Shown: positions 28,827 through 37,853, counted from the first letter of the stretch. The stretch is 64,000 bases of DNA from Balneola sp. (GCA_002694685.1 NZMW01000002.1:62001-126000); one strand, 5' to 3'. Translations and numbers: made by a program. The notes: a model not told the origin generated them from the letters alone.

Positions 28827-28855
28827 AAAAGCCCGCTATATGCGGGCTTTTTCTT
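28827..28855 (+). terminator. intrinsic terminator after the PAS gene
   Basis: AAAAGCCCGC and GCGGGCTTTT pair around a short loop, followed by TTCTTT. An ATG at 28857 lies directly after it, which argues against that ATG as the sufE start. Confidence 0.85.
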
Positions 28856-28892
28856 TATGCAGAGTAGGTTTAACCGTATATTTAAAATAAAA

Positions 28893-29321
28893 ATGGATAT
28901 TCAGGTTACAGAAGAAAGAATTGTTAAAGAATTTGAGCTACTTCAAGATTGGCCGGAAAGGTATAAGTACATCATAAAGCTTGGTGACAAATTAGATCCG
29001 CTGCCAGAAGAAGCAAGAGTTGAAGATAACCTGGTTAAAGGTTGCCAGAGCCAGGTTTGGCTGACAGCAAGTATGGATGATGACAAGATTATCTTTAAAG
29101 CCGATAGTGATGCAGCTATTACTAAAGGACTTGTGTCATTAATGGTTCGTTTTTATTCAGGAAGAGAGCCCGATGTGATTATCGATAAAAAGCCGGAATT
29201 CATTGATAAAATTGGGATGTCTCAGCACTTGTCCCCGACCCGTGCCAATGGTTTGGCGTCTATGGTAAAACAAATGAAAATTTATGCCATGGCTTTTAAG
29301 GCAAAGAAAACGTTATCGTAA
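28893..29321 (+). CDS. sufE: SufE family cysteine desulfurase activator
   Basis: Using the ATG at 28893 (MDIQVTEERIVKEF) gives 142 residues, the usual SufE length. The ATG at 28857 sits right after the terminator and would add 12 unrelated residues. The SufE signature is complete: LGDKLDPLPEEAR, VKGCQSQVWL with the sulfur-accepting cysteine C51 (of the shorter start), and LSPTRANGL. Role: accepts persulfide from SufS and passes it to the SufBCD scaffold in iron-sulfur cluster assembly. No other suf gene is adjacent. Confidence 0.9.
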   Translation: MDIQVTEERIVKEFELLQDWPERYKYIIKLGDKLDPLPEEARVEDNLVKGCQSQVWLTASMDDDKIIFKADSDAAITKGLVSLMVRFYSGREPDVIIDKKPEFIDKIGMSQHLSPTRANGLASMVKQMKIYAMAFKAKKTLS

Positions 29322-29357
29322 TCTAATTGTAAGGCTTAATATAATTGTTTTAATTTC

Positions 29358-29373
29358 GTCCCTTAAAGGGGAC
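29358..29373 (+). promoter_or_regulatory. palindrome covering the ribosome binding site of the hybrid kinase
   Basis: GTCCCTTAAAGGGGAC can fold with 7 bp, and its right arm includes AAAGGGG, the best Shine-Dalgarno match, 5 nt before ATG 29378. Pairing would hide the ribosome binding site. Whether it folds in the cell is unknown. Confidence 0.3.
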
Positions 29374-29377
29374 AACC

Positions 29378-31216
29378 ATGGATATGAGCTCAAAATTTTC
29401 TCTAACTGGCATTTCCGATATAGCATTGGGCAAAGACCTTAGGTCTAAGGATAAAATTATTGGCAAGAAGGCCGGAATGACTGTTTTGAACTCGGTCTCG
29501 TTCTTCCTCGCAGGCGTGTCTGTTTTGTTTTTAGTCGCTTTTCAGATTAATGAATCTGTTTCTCTAACGTGGTTCTTTTTATCTGAAGCACTCGCATTTC
29601 TTTTAATTCCTTTGTTAGCACGTCAAGGGTTTGAAAAAGCAGCTAAAATATTGCTTATAGCCTACGCTGACATAGGTATTATAATATTGAGCTCCGTTTT
29701 TGGCGGGGATGCAATGATTCAGGCTTTCTTTATCCCGGCTATGGGGCTTTCAATCCTTTTATTTGATAATACACAGGTTCACCTTCGCAATATGGGGATT
29801 TTACTCTCCATACTATCCTACTTCATTTTAGATTATATCATTTTTGAGCGGATTAGCATTTCCGAAAGTAGCTTCTCTTTGGTTCGCTGGAGCGTTTTGA
29901 CGGGCTCCTTCGTTACCACCTGGCTCATTTTTAATACCTTTTCTCAGTTTAAAGAAGATGCAGAATATCAAACCCTGGAGCTGCTCCAAAAAGAGCAGGA
30001 GCTGAACCAAGAACTGAGTTTGAAACAGGAAAAGCTGGAAAATTATATTGGTCAGCTTGAAGTGGCTACAGAAGAACTTGCAAAAAGTACAAAAGCCAAG
30101 TCAGAGTTTCTTGCTACCATGAGTCATGAGATCAGAACTCCAATGAATGCGATTTTGGGGATGACTCACCTCTTAAAACAAGACAGCCCGCGTAAAGATC
30201 AGATTGAGCCGATTAACATTCTTGATTTTTCAGGAAAAACGCTTCTTTCTCTTATCGATGATGTGCTTGATTTCTCAAAAATTGAAGCAGGAAAAATAGA
30301 ATTTGAGAACATTGAGTTTGAGCTCAATAAGTTGGTAAATGTAATTGTTGAGAGTTTCAGGGTTACGGCTAAGAATAAGTCCATTGAACTGAAAACAGAT
30401 ATTGGTGATGGTATTCCAAATTATTTAGTTGGAGATCCCGCGCGGTTAACTCAGATATTAAACAACCTATACAGTAATGCTCTGAAATTTACTGAAGAAG
30501 GAGAGGTTCTGTTATCGGTAAATGTTATTGAGGATTTTGATGATTCTGTACGGCTGCAGTTTGCAATTTCAGATACAGGTATTGGCATTGAGAAAAACCG
30601 GGTGGATACGATATTTGAGAGTTTTACTCAGGCCAGTCAAAATACAAAGAGATTATTTGGCGGAACAGGGTTAGGCCTTACCATTAGCAAGCAACTCACC
30701 GACTTACAGGGCGGCTCAATTTCTGTTGAAAGTGAAGAGGGAGAAGGAAGTACGTTTTATGTAGAGCTTACTTTTGAAAAAGGATCTTCGGAAGAAGAAG
30801 CAAAAGCTATTACCGAGAATTTTGATTCTGCAAAAAGCTTAAGTGGCTTAAAAGTATTGCTAGCAGAAGACAACTTGGTTAACCAGAAAGTAATGCTTCG
30901 TTTCCTTGAGCGCTGGAATGTAGAAATGAAAGTGGTAGACAATGGCTTTGAGGCAGTAGAAGCCATTAAGGAAAATAACTACGACGTTGTTCTTATGGAT
31001 CTTCAAATGCCGAAAATGGATGGATATGAAGCTTCAGAAAACATCCGTAAACTGGATGATCCATATAAGCGAAAAACACCAATTATTGCGCTAACTGCTG
31101 CTGCTCTTAAAGAAGTGCGTGAGAAGGTATATGCGTCAGGAATGAATGACTTTGTGACCAAACCTTTCAACCCTGCTGATCTTGAACAAAAGCTTTTCCA
31201 GTTTATCGAGAAGTAA
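29378..31216 (+). CDS. membrane hybrid sensor histidine kinase/response regulator
   Basis: A 612-residue hybrid kinase. About five or six hydrophobic segments span residues 30-195, followed by a coiled coil (about 200-235). The HisKA domain has FLATMSHEIRTPMN (H250). The ATPase domain has NNLYSNALKF (N box), DTGIGI (G1) and GGTGLGLTISK (G2). The C-terminal receiver has LLAEDNLVNQ, VLMDLQMPKMDG (phospho-acceptor D541) and the TKPF lysine. No separate sensing domain is visible, so signals probably come through the membrane part. No partner regulator is encoded next to it. Confidence 0.92.
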   Translation: MDMSSKFSLTGISDIALGKDLRSKDKIIGKKAGMTVLNSVSFFLAGVSVLFLVAFQINESVSLTWFFLSEALAFLLIPLLARQGFEKAAKILLIAYADIGIIILSSVFGGDAMIQAFFIPAMGLSILLFDNTQVHLRNMGILLSILSYFILDYIIFERISISESSFSLVRWSVLTGSFVTTWLIFNTFSQFKEDAEYQTLELLQKEQELNQELSLKQEKLENYIGQLEVATEELAKSTKAKSEFLATMSHEIRTPMNAILGMTHLLKQDSPRKDQIEPINILDFSGKTLLSLIDDVLDFSKIEAGKIEFENIEFELNKLVNVIVESFRVTAKNKSIELKTDIGDGIPNYLVGDPARLTQILNNLYSNALKFTEEGEVLLSVNVIEDFDDSVRLQFAISDTGIGIEKNRVDTIFESFTQASQNTKRLFGGTGLGLTISKQLTDLQGGSISVESEEGEGSTFYVELTFEKGSSEEEAKAITENFDSAKSLSGLKVLLAEDNLVNQKVMLRFLERWNVEMKVVDNGFEAVEAIKENNYDVVLMDLQMPKMDGYEASENIRKLDDPYKRKTPIIALTAAALKEVREKVYASGMNDFVTKPFNPADLEQKLFQFIEK

Positions 31217-31255
31217 TTTTCTAAGATATTTAGGAATAGTAAACTGCTGGGACTA

Positions 31256-31873
31256 TCAGCTTTTAGCCTCATTTTTCTTCATGATCTCAGCCATGCTGCG
31301 ATCACTTTCTGAATCAGATTCTTCTAGAGCTTTTATAACCCCTTCCCTGTCTTTCTGACTTCGGTTCTGGTTGAATTTGAACTGACCTTCCATCCTGTTA
31401 ACATGTACACTCAACCCAACTATACCTTTTAGCAGCTGATCTCTCTTTTCATGGGCAGCCTCATAATCCCAGTCAGAATCTATGCTTTGTTCATGGTGAT
31501 GAGTTAAAGAATCGACCATGGTTCGTAATTCATCTAAATCGTGAGTTATAACCGGAGTTCCATAGATGTGAACCGCAGCGTAATTCCATGTAGGTACCGT
31601 ATTCTTTTCTTTGTACCAGCTTGGTGATATATATCCGTGGGTTCCCTGGAAAACAATGAGTAGCTCTTCCGCCTGAGTAATGTGTTGCCAGTGCTTATTT
31701 GCACGGGCAAAATGGGCAATTAAAATATCTTCTTCTCTTTTAACAAAGAACGGCAAGTGGGATGCCACCGGACCGTTCTTAGTTTGGCTAAATACCGTTC
31801 CAAAATTATGTTCCCTAACAAACGGATAGAGGATATCAGGATCTGTTTCTTTAAATGAATTAGGGGTGTACAT
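31256..31873 (-). CDS. PaiB-like FMN-binding negative transcriptional regulator family protein
   Basis: A 205-residue protein of the split-barrel flavin-binding PaiB family, beginning MYTPNSFKETDPDILYPFVREHNFGT, with VASHLPFFV, HFARANKHWQ and WNYAAVHIYGTP blocks typical of the family. Family knowledge: Bacillus PaiB affects protease and sporulation genes; most members are poorly characterised and may be FMN-dependent enzymes. The gene stands alone between a kinase and the divergent YCII-sigma pair. Confidence 0.85.
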   Translation of the reverse strand: MYTPNSFKETDPDILYPFVREHNFGTVFSQTKNGPVASHLPFFVKREEDILIAHFARANKHWQHITQAEELLIVFQGTHGYISPSWYKEKNTVPTWNYAAVHIYGTPVITHDLDELRTMVDSLTHHHEQSIDSDWDYEAAHEKRDQLLKGIVGLSVHVNRMEGQFKFNQNRSQKDREGVIKALEESDSESDRSMAEIMKKNEAKS

Positions 31874-31963
31874 TAATTGAGAAAGTTTTTATAAGAAATT
31901 GTCCCGAACCGGGAATCCTATTTGTCATACTGATGAATATTAACGTTTAAAATTAAGATTATC

Positions 31964-32299
31964 ATGAACAAATATATGCTATTGCTGTATGATCGAGAAG
32001 ATTCATTCAACGAAATGTCGCCAGAAGATATGCAAAATGAAATTGGTGAACATATGAAGTGGATTGAGAAGCTTGGGGATCATTACGATTCGGGAGAGGC
32101 TTTACTCCAGAATGCAAAAACAATAAAAGGGAAAAGTAAAATTGTTACTGACGGTCCTTACATAGAATCAAAAGAATTGATGGGGGGCTTTTACATCATC
32201 AAAGCTGATAGTTTAGAAGAAGCAGCTGAGTTGGCCAAAAATTGCCCGACCTTAGAATTAGGTGGCAGCGTAGAAGTTCGAGAGGTCATGGAAATGTAG
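31964..32299 (+). CDS. YCII-related (DGPF-domain) protein
   Basis: A 111-residue YciI/DGPF protein. It has MNKYMLLLYDREDSFNE, a central GPYIESKELMGGFYII and the ELGGSVEVREV ending. Family knowledge: DGPF proteins occur next to ECF42 sigma factors and are thought to belong to their regulon or control; their biochemical role is unknown. It is followed after 1 bp by the sigma factor gene, so the two are translationally linked. Confidence 0.85.
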   Translation: MNKYMLLLYDREDSFNEMSPEDMQNEIGEHMKWIEKLGDHYDSGEALLQNAKTIKGKSKIVTDGPYIESKELMGGFYIIKADSLEEAAELAKNCPTLELGGSVEVREVMEM

Positions 32300-32300
32300 G

Positions 32301-33578
32301 GTGAGTGAACCAACATCACATAAAACCAAAGGTATAGTCGATCATCTTTTTCGAAACGAAGCGGGAAAGATGACGGCTATATTAATTCGCCTATTTGGAT
32401 TTAATAAGGCTGAACTCGCTGAGGATATCGTTCAGGAAACTTTTATCTCCGCCATGAAAAACTGGCCGTTGAAAGGAAAGCCAGAGAACCCTTCAGCATG
32501 GTTGATGCAGGTAGCCAAGAATAAGGCTATAAATGTATTGAAAAGAGATCAGTTGATTCAGTCGAAAGAATCTGATATTGAACCGTATCCATCAGCCGAA
32601 GAAGTTGACCGGATTTTTTTGGATCATGAAATAACTGACAGCCAGCTTAGAATGTTGTTCACCTGTTGCTATCAAGAGATTAAACCGAGGGAACAGGTTA
32701 TGTTAATCTTGAATATTCTGGGAGGGTTGAATACAGCTGAGATTGGGAGCGCTTTATTATTGACTCCTGAAGCCGTCAAAAAGGCAATTTTCCGGGCAAA
32801 AAATAAAGTCAGAAAACGCCACCAAAAGTTGCCTGTAATTACAAAGCAAGATATCAGTGAAAAGTATGAGGTTGTACTGACGGCTATTTATCTGATTTTT
32901 AATGAAGGCTATCGAACTAGTTTTTCGGATACTATTGTAAACGATGAGCTATGTTTAACCGCACTCAGGCTGGCTCATTTAATGCTTAACCTTAAGGGCA
33001 TTAATGCTGGAGAGGTTCATGCACTACTCTCGCTTATATACTTTAATATTGCTCGGTTTGAAGCCCGGAAGGAGGGCTCGGAAATGGTAGACCTTAAGAC
33101 TCAGGATAGAAACAAATGGGATGCAGGACTGATAAGTAAAGGATTTCATCATCTTGAAAAATCCAGATCAAGCTTTAGACTATCCCACTATCATTTAGAA
33201 TCCTCAATTGCATCAGTGCATTGCTCCGCTCAAAATTTTGAAGAAACCGACTGGCAGCTAATTTCACGATATTATAAAATGTTGCTGGAAATAAAGAGCT
33301 CACCAATTATTCAAATAAACTATGCAACTGCTGTAAGCTATTGGGAAGGACCTGAAGTAGGACTGCGTAATCTTGACAAGATTGAATATTCGCTGGCTAA
33401 AGAGAAGAAGTATTTACTATCCGCTGCCATTGCCGAAATGAATGCACGTCTTGAGAATTTTGGATTAGCTAAGTCCTATTATCTGGTAGCTTCCGATCAG
33501 GCAAATTCAAAACCTGATATCGAATACCTTTTGAAAAAGGCAGCAGAGTGTGATCGCAAAAGCTTTTCTAAAAATTAA
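32301..33578 (+). CDS. ECF42-type RNA polymerase sigma factor with C-terminal DUF6596 extension
   Basis: A 425-residue ECF sigma factor, starting with GTG. Region 2 contains FNKAELAEDIVQETFISAMKNWP, and region 4 has LNTAEIGSALLLTPEAVKKAIFRAKNKVRKR. The long C-terminal extension (about 190-425) is helical and TPR-like and is typical of ECF42. Family knowledge: this group has no classical anti-sigma factor, and the extension is thought to control activity. The YCII partner is directly upstream. No signal input is visible. Confidence 0.9.
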   Translation: MSEPTSHKTKGIVDHLFRNEAGKMTAILIRLFGFNKAELAEDIVQETFISAMKNWPLKGKPENPSAWLMQVAKNKAINVLKRDQLIQSKESDIEPYPSAEEVDRIFLDHEITDSQLRMLFTCCYQEIKPREQVMLILNILGGLNTAEIGSALLLTPEAVKKAIFRAKNKVRKRHQKLPVITKQDISEKYEVVLTAIYLIFNEGYRTSFSDTIVNDELCLTALRLAHLMLNLKGINAGEVHALLSLIYFNIARFEARKEGSEMVDLKTQDRNKWDAGLISKGFHHLEKSRSSFRLSHYHLESSIASVHCSAQNFEETDWQLISRYYKMLLEIKSSPIIQINYATAVSYWEGPEVGLRNLDKIEYSLAKEKKYLLSAAIAEMNARLENFGLAKSYYLVASDQANSKPDIEYLLKKAAECDRKSFSKN

Positions 33579-33680
33579 AGACGGCTCCAAAAGTTGAGAT
33601 TTGTTAGCCTTTTATTGAACTCCAATCCGAATCCATTAATCATAGATTGGAGAGGCTTTAGGAAGTATATTTAAATAAAA

Positions 33681-33711
33681 AAGGGCCGACTCCTGTCAGA
33701 AGTCGACCCTT
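33681..33711 (-). terminator. intrinsic terminator downstream of the seven-PAS kinase
   Basis: AGGGCCGACT and AGTCGACCCT pair with one mismatch. Read on the minus strand the stem is followed by TTTTTTATTT, so it best serves the minus-strand kinase gene; it may also stop the sigma factor transcript. Confidence 0.7.
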
Positions 33712-33791
33712 GGGTTTTCGGGGTACAAATAAAATTCAGTGCATCATTCTTATCGGCTTAACTTGCCTGACATTTAGTAATCTGGATATTT

Positions 33792-36700
33792 TTAGAGTCC
33801 GCTATGAGGTCCCTTTAATTCACTTTTTGCAAAATGTATTGACAGGGTGCTTTCCGGATCAGAGCTAAGTTTAACCTCTCCATGTATTTGTTTTAAAAGT
33901 ACTTTAATAAGCTCTTTACGAAGGTCGGTATTAGGGTCTTCATCACTATTATATAGTGGTAGCAGGTTGTTGTCTGGATTTTTGAGTTCAATTTTCACAC
34001 ACTCAACATTATTAGTCATGGAGATAAGCAGCTCACTTTTATCATCACCCGAATTGTTCTCGCATATGTAGTCTAGGTAGTCTAAAATCTCGTTTAACAA
34101 CATACCCGCTGGAATAGCTTGATTTACATTCAGCTCAACTTCATCCAGACCTAAGTCTGCAGCTAGTGTAAATGCTCGTTCCTTGAATAAACTACTTACT
34201 TCACCAATAACACTTTGTATGTATTTCTTAAAGCTTACGTGCGAGAGGCTTTCATTTTGGTAAAGCAGTTCATGAATCTTTGCTATTGCAGTGATACGAG
34301 ACCTGGTAGAGTTTAAATGCTTGGCAAATTTAGGATCTGAATTTTCGATGATTTCCAGATCAACCAGTCCTGAAACAATAGCCAGGTTATTTTTCACCCG
34401 ATGGTGTACTTCATTTAGCAGAGTGTCTTTTTCTTGAAGTGACTTTTCAATGATGTTTCTGGCTTCAACTTGTTCTGTTACATCAATGGCTTCAACAAAA
34501 ATCCCATAAGTTTCTCCTTGATCATTATGTATGGGCTTATATACAAAATTGAGATAATGTTTTTTTGAATCTCCGTTTTCACCCTTGTTAAAGTATACTT
34601 CCCTTTCGTTAAAATAGAGAGTTTGGTCTGACTCATAGCTATTGTCTAAAAGCTCAATGAAACCTTGGTTCGCTAATTCAGGTATCGCTTCAAGAACCGG
34701 AAGCCCAATGAGTTCGTCTCTACTTACCAGCTCTTTATACTTATTGTTCACAAAAGTGTAAGTATGATCTTTACCCTCTAGCATGGCTATGGCTGACGGA
34801 GATCCTTCAAACATATCCTGCATTTGAATACGTTCTCTCTTTTCCATTTCCAGAAGATGTACAATCTTGTTTTCAAGCTCTTTGCGTTTAGTTATGTCAA
34901 CGTACATTCCATAGATTGCGATGACTTCACCGTCAAACTCAACAGGTACGCCTCCAACTAGAACGGGAACTTCTTCTCCATTTTTATTGATGCGGGTTGT
35001 TTCAGTCTGGAAACTATCGCCGGTAAAACTGAGTCGGGAAAGCTTTTCACCCTGTTCGTTCATTTTCTTTGGGACGATAGTGTCGTCCAGGCTCTTACCT
35101 GTCAACTCTCCATTGGAATAGCCGAAAATGCTATTGAAGCTATGATTAGTATTTTGGATGCTTCCGTCAGCATCAACCAAAACAATACCAATGGGTGAAT
35201 TAAAGAACAGTTGATTTAGAAGTTGCTGATTTCTCTTAACTTCAATTTCAGCTTTTTTCCTTTCTGTGATGTCGGTATGGGAACCGGCTAATTTGGTTGA
35301 GTTATCTTTACCGTCGTCAAAACTGGCAAATTCTGCAACAGCCATTATCCAGCGATATTCTCCATTTTTAGCTTTAACCCGAAATTCTGCCTCGTATTTA
35401 TCATTGGCACTACGGTATCGCTTAAGCTCTTCATCAGGAATGTCTTTGTCATCTGGATGGAGAAGGCTTAAGAAGAAAGCTCTGTTAAACTCTATTTCTT
35501 CTTCTTTATACCCTAACATTTTATACCAACGGTCATTGTAGTAAGCTTCTCCGGTTTGCATATCAACTTCCCACAAACCTATGTTGGCGCTATTAACAGC
35601 AAGTTCATTAAAGGTCTGAGTTCGCTGGAGTTCTCTTGAGACTAGTAATTTCTCTTTTTCAATTTCTTTGAAATCACTGCGGTTAAGCCCGCCCCCAACA
35701 ATATAGCGTTCGTTGTTTTGCTCAAAACTGGTTCCTTTTAGAAGGTAGTGTACGATGCCGCCGTCTTTTGTAATACACCGGGCTTCTACACTCAATTTAT
35801 TCCCGACTAGTTCTCCAGACATTATATTCTGAAGAATGGGACGATCATCGGGATATACAAGCTCAATTACATTAGTTTGCTCTATCTCTTCCCGGGAATA
35901 TCCTAAGTCTTCTTCAAGCATCTGATTCCAGCGAATCATTTCACCCTTCAGGTTAAAAACAAAAAAAGCAGTGGGTAAACTTGATATGGCTGATTCGGTA
36001 AATTCTTTTTCATCAACCAATTGTTGCTGAATTGCTTTTTGAGAAGATATATCCCGAATATTAATGATCGTTTTTTGAGTTTCATCTTCAGCCTCAAAAA
36101 TTACGGAGCTTACTTCAACCGGTATTTTATGACCATCTTTATGTGTGAATTCAACCTCACCGATAAAAGATCCGCTATCGGATCTTTTAGAAATAGCTTC
36201 AGCATTCATTGGGTTGCTAAGGTCAAATACGAGGTCTCGGTGTTGACCTTCCAACTCCTCAGCTTTATAACCAAGTATATCACACACTGCCGGATTAACC
36301 TTTAATATTTGGCCATCGGGTCTGCCTATGATTGTTCCTTCCAGGGTGTTGTTGAACTGTAGCTTGTATTGCTGCTCAGAGGCTTTTAAAGCTTCTTGAG
36401 TTTCTTTTCGCTCTGTGATGTTTTTAAATGCCCAACTGGTAACAGTTTCTCCATTAATATTTCGAAATAAGCTTACACTTAGTTCAATAGGCACTGTCTT
36501 ATTGTTGGCCGTTTTTATTTCAAACTCACCTAAAGAGTTTCCATGCCGGTTAATTCTTTTTTGAATTTCTGCATGGCTTAAGCCTATAGAAAGGTAGGAT
36601 GAAACATCAGAAAAAAGGAGAGCTTCATTACTTGCTTCAAGAATATTACAAGCAGTTTCATTTGCTTCAATGATTTGATTTTTTTCATTGACCGTTAAAA

Positions 36701-37175
36701 TTCCATACAAGCTATTTTGAAAATGCTTATTAAGCTTTTCTTTTGTCTCTTTAAGATACTCTCTGTTAAGTACTTCAGCACTGATATCTTCGTAAATAAT
36801 AACAGCACCTTCATCAGAACCCAGAGAATTAATTTTTACATTAAAGTGAGCTGTTTGGTTATGCAGAAAAGGCTGATATTTAGTTTCAAATGTCTTTTTT
36901 TCACCATTCAGTACTTCTTTAATACCAAGCAAAAGGCGCAATGCGAAATCATTTCCTTCGGCAAGAGGTCTCTGGAGAAATGACAGGATATTTTCATCCA
37001 GTTTTGGATGGTTCCAATGTTCTTTATTCTCATCACTGAAGATCTTCCACTGCAAGTTGTGGGCCACTACTATCCCTTCTGAATCCAGAATAGCAATCTG
37101 TGCATTCAAGGAATTTAGAATCGCAGAACTGATATTGTCCAATTCTACAGTTTTGAAAATTTGGTTATCATTCAT
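33792..37175 (-). CDS. seven-PAS HisKA_2-type sensor protein with degenerate ATPase domain (probable pseudokinase)
   Basis: An 1127-residue soluble protein. Seven PAS domains (starting near 10, 145, 270, 395, 525, 655 and 785) are separated by DITERK-like PAS ends. The dimerisation helix NEVHHRVKNNLAIVSG (H925) is of the HisKA_2/HWE type. The ATPase region (about 985-1120) keeps IPAGMLLNEIL, but the usual NALKH part of the N box is DYLDY, and the DNG.G and GLGL boxes are absent (KNPDNNL and DLRKELIKVLLKQI stand there). ATP binding is therefore doubtful. It probably acts as a phosphotransfer or scaffold protein. Frame and length are intact, so it is not a broken gene. Confidence 0.85.
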   Translation of the reverse strand: MNDNQIFKTVELDNISSAILNSLNAQIAILDSEGIVVAHNLQWKIFSDENKEHWNHPKLDENILSFLQRPLAEGNDFALRLLLGIKEVLNGEKKTFETKYQPFLHNQTAHFNVKINSLGSDEGAVIIYEDISAEVLNREYLKETKEKLNKHFQNSLYGILTVNEKNQIIEANETACNILEASNEALLFSDVSSYLSIGLSHAEIQKRINRHGNSLGEFEIKTANNKTVPIELSVSLFRNINGETVTSWAFKNITERKETQEALKASEQQYKLQFNNTLEGTIIGRPDGQILKVNPAVCDILGYKAEELEGQHRDLVFDLSNPMNAEAISKRSDSGSFIGEVEFTHKDGHKIPVEVSSVIFEAEDETQKTIINIRDISSQKAIQQQLVDEKEFTESAISSLPTAFFVFNLKGEMIRWNQMLEEDLGYSREEIEQTNVIELVYPDDRPILQNIMSGELVGNKLSVEARCITKDGGIVHYLLKGTSFEQNNERYIVGGGLNRSDFKEIEKEKLLVSRELQRTQTFNELAVNSANIGLWEVDMQTGEAYYNDRWYKMLGYKEEEIEFNRAFFLSLLHPDDKDIPDEELKRYRSANDKYEAEFRVKAKNGEYRWIMAVAEFASFDDGKDNSTKLAGSHTDITERKKAEIEVKRNQQLLNQLFFNSPIGIVLVDADGSIQNTNHSFNSIFGYSNGELTGKSLDDTIVPKKMNEQGEKLSRLSFTGDSFQTETTRINKNGEEVPVLVGGVPVEFDGEVIAIYGMYVDITKRKELENKIVHLLEMEKRERIQMQDMFEGSPSAIAMLEGKDHTYTFVNNKYKELVSRDELIGLPVLEAIPELANQGFIELLDNSYESDQTLYFNEREVYFNKGENGDSKKHYLNFVYKPIHNDQGETYGIFVEAIDVTEQVEARNIIEKSLQEKDTLLNEVHHRVKNNLAIVSGLVDLEIIENSDPKFAKHLNSTRSRITAIAKIHELLYQNESLSHVSFKKYIQSVIGEVSSLFKERAFTLAADLGLDEVELNVNQAIPAGMLLNEILDYLDYICENNSGDDKSELLISMTNNVECVKIELKNPDNNLLPLYNSDEDPNTDLRKELIKVLLKQIHGEVKLSSDPESTLSIHFAKSELKGPHSGL

Positions 37176-37318
37176 CTCTTTTAACTAAACTTAATTTCTC
37201 TTCTCTTTGCCATTGACCCCAACTTGAACAGAATTTATGCATCATTTGGGCAAAGCGAATCACGTGAAAAGCGTATTTCTATAATTAGGTTTAAAAGCGG
37301 AGGAGCTAGATTTACTAC

Positions 37319-37337
37319 CTAGGTGAAAACACCTACC
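37319..37337. promoter_or_regulatory. inverted TAGGTG-AAAA-CACCTA dyad
   Basis: A perfect 6-bp inverted repeat (37320-37325 and 37330-37335) upstream of the seven-PAS protein gene and just behind the receiver gene. The half-site TAGGTG recurs in the next gap upstream. It may be an operator for the LuxR-type regulator of this locus; it lacks a T-run on the minus strand, so termination is less likely. Confidence 0.35.
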
Positions 37338-37363
37338 GTGATTTTTTAACTAAGGCCAAATGA

Positions 37364-37741
37364 TTATTTTTTTGGTAGTAATTCATTAATGGCGCTTATC
37401 ACTTCTATTTCAGTAGGAGTAGTAGAGATGATGCCTGAGGCTCCGGCATCAATAAGAGGCTGTACAAATTTTCTATCCTCATTATAGTCCAGGACCAAGA
37501 TGGGGATATCCTGAGTTATTTGGTAGAGAAGGCTGATATTTTTTGGGGCATTTCCAGTGCCGGAAGACGTATTAAGATCAACAATAACCATATTTCTATT
37601 TTTTAGCTCTTCCTCTGGAAATTCAGAGAAAACAAATTCAGGTCTGATAAACTGAATTTCAGCATCAAAATTTGATAATATAGAATCGGAAATGATGGCG
37701 TTCGTCTTATTGGTCCTTCCGATGAATGCTATTTGCAGCAT
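37364..37741 (-). CDS. degenerate receiver-domain protein
   Basis: A 125-residue single receiver domain in NarL/FixJ style (IDAGASGIISTTP ending). Aligned by eye with the adjacent intact regulator, the acidic pair is replaced by G8 and R9, the conserved Thr/Ser is D85, and the conserved Lys is T107. The phospho-acceptor-like Asp (D55 in VIVDLN) remains. Magnesium-dependent phosphorylation is therefore unlikely. It has no DNA-binding domain. It lies between the LuxR regulator and the degenerate kinase, suggesting a protein-interaction role in this pathway. Confidence 0.75.
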   Translation of the reverse strand: MLQIAFIGRTNKTNAIISDSILSNFDAEIQFIRPEFVFSEFPEEELKNRNMVIVDLNTSSGTGNAPKNISLLYQITQDIPILVLDYNEDRKFVQPLIDAGASGIISTTPTEIEVISAINELLPKK

Positions 37742-37825
37742 ATCTACTCAACTTATTATGGGAGTCTATTGCAAATGTAAGTGAAAGATTAGCCTTTGGA
37801 ATCAGCATAATAGCCTATTTGCATA

Positions 37826-37853
37826 TAGGTGTTTATACGTAGGTGATTACCCT
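37826..37853. promoter_or_regulatory. direct repeat TAGGTG n8 TAGGTG with overlapping dyad
   Basis: Two TAGGTG half-sites (37826-37831 and 37840-37845) lie 14 bp apart, and TAGGTGATTACCCT forms a partial dyad. The site is about 85-110 bp upstream of the degenerate receiver gene. It is a candidate binding site for the LuxR-type regulator encoded next to it. Confidence 0.35.

Noticed and set aside
28857-28892. Upstream ATG start for sufE
   Set aside because: It lies immediately after the PAS gene terminator and adds residues not found in SufE; ATG 28893 fits family length.
33792-37175. Treating the seven-PAS gene as a pseudogene
   Set aside because: The frame is open over 1127 codons and all PAS domains look intact; only catalytic boxes are lost, which fits a functional pseudokinase better.
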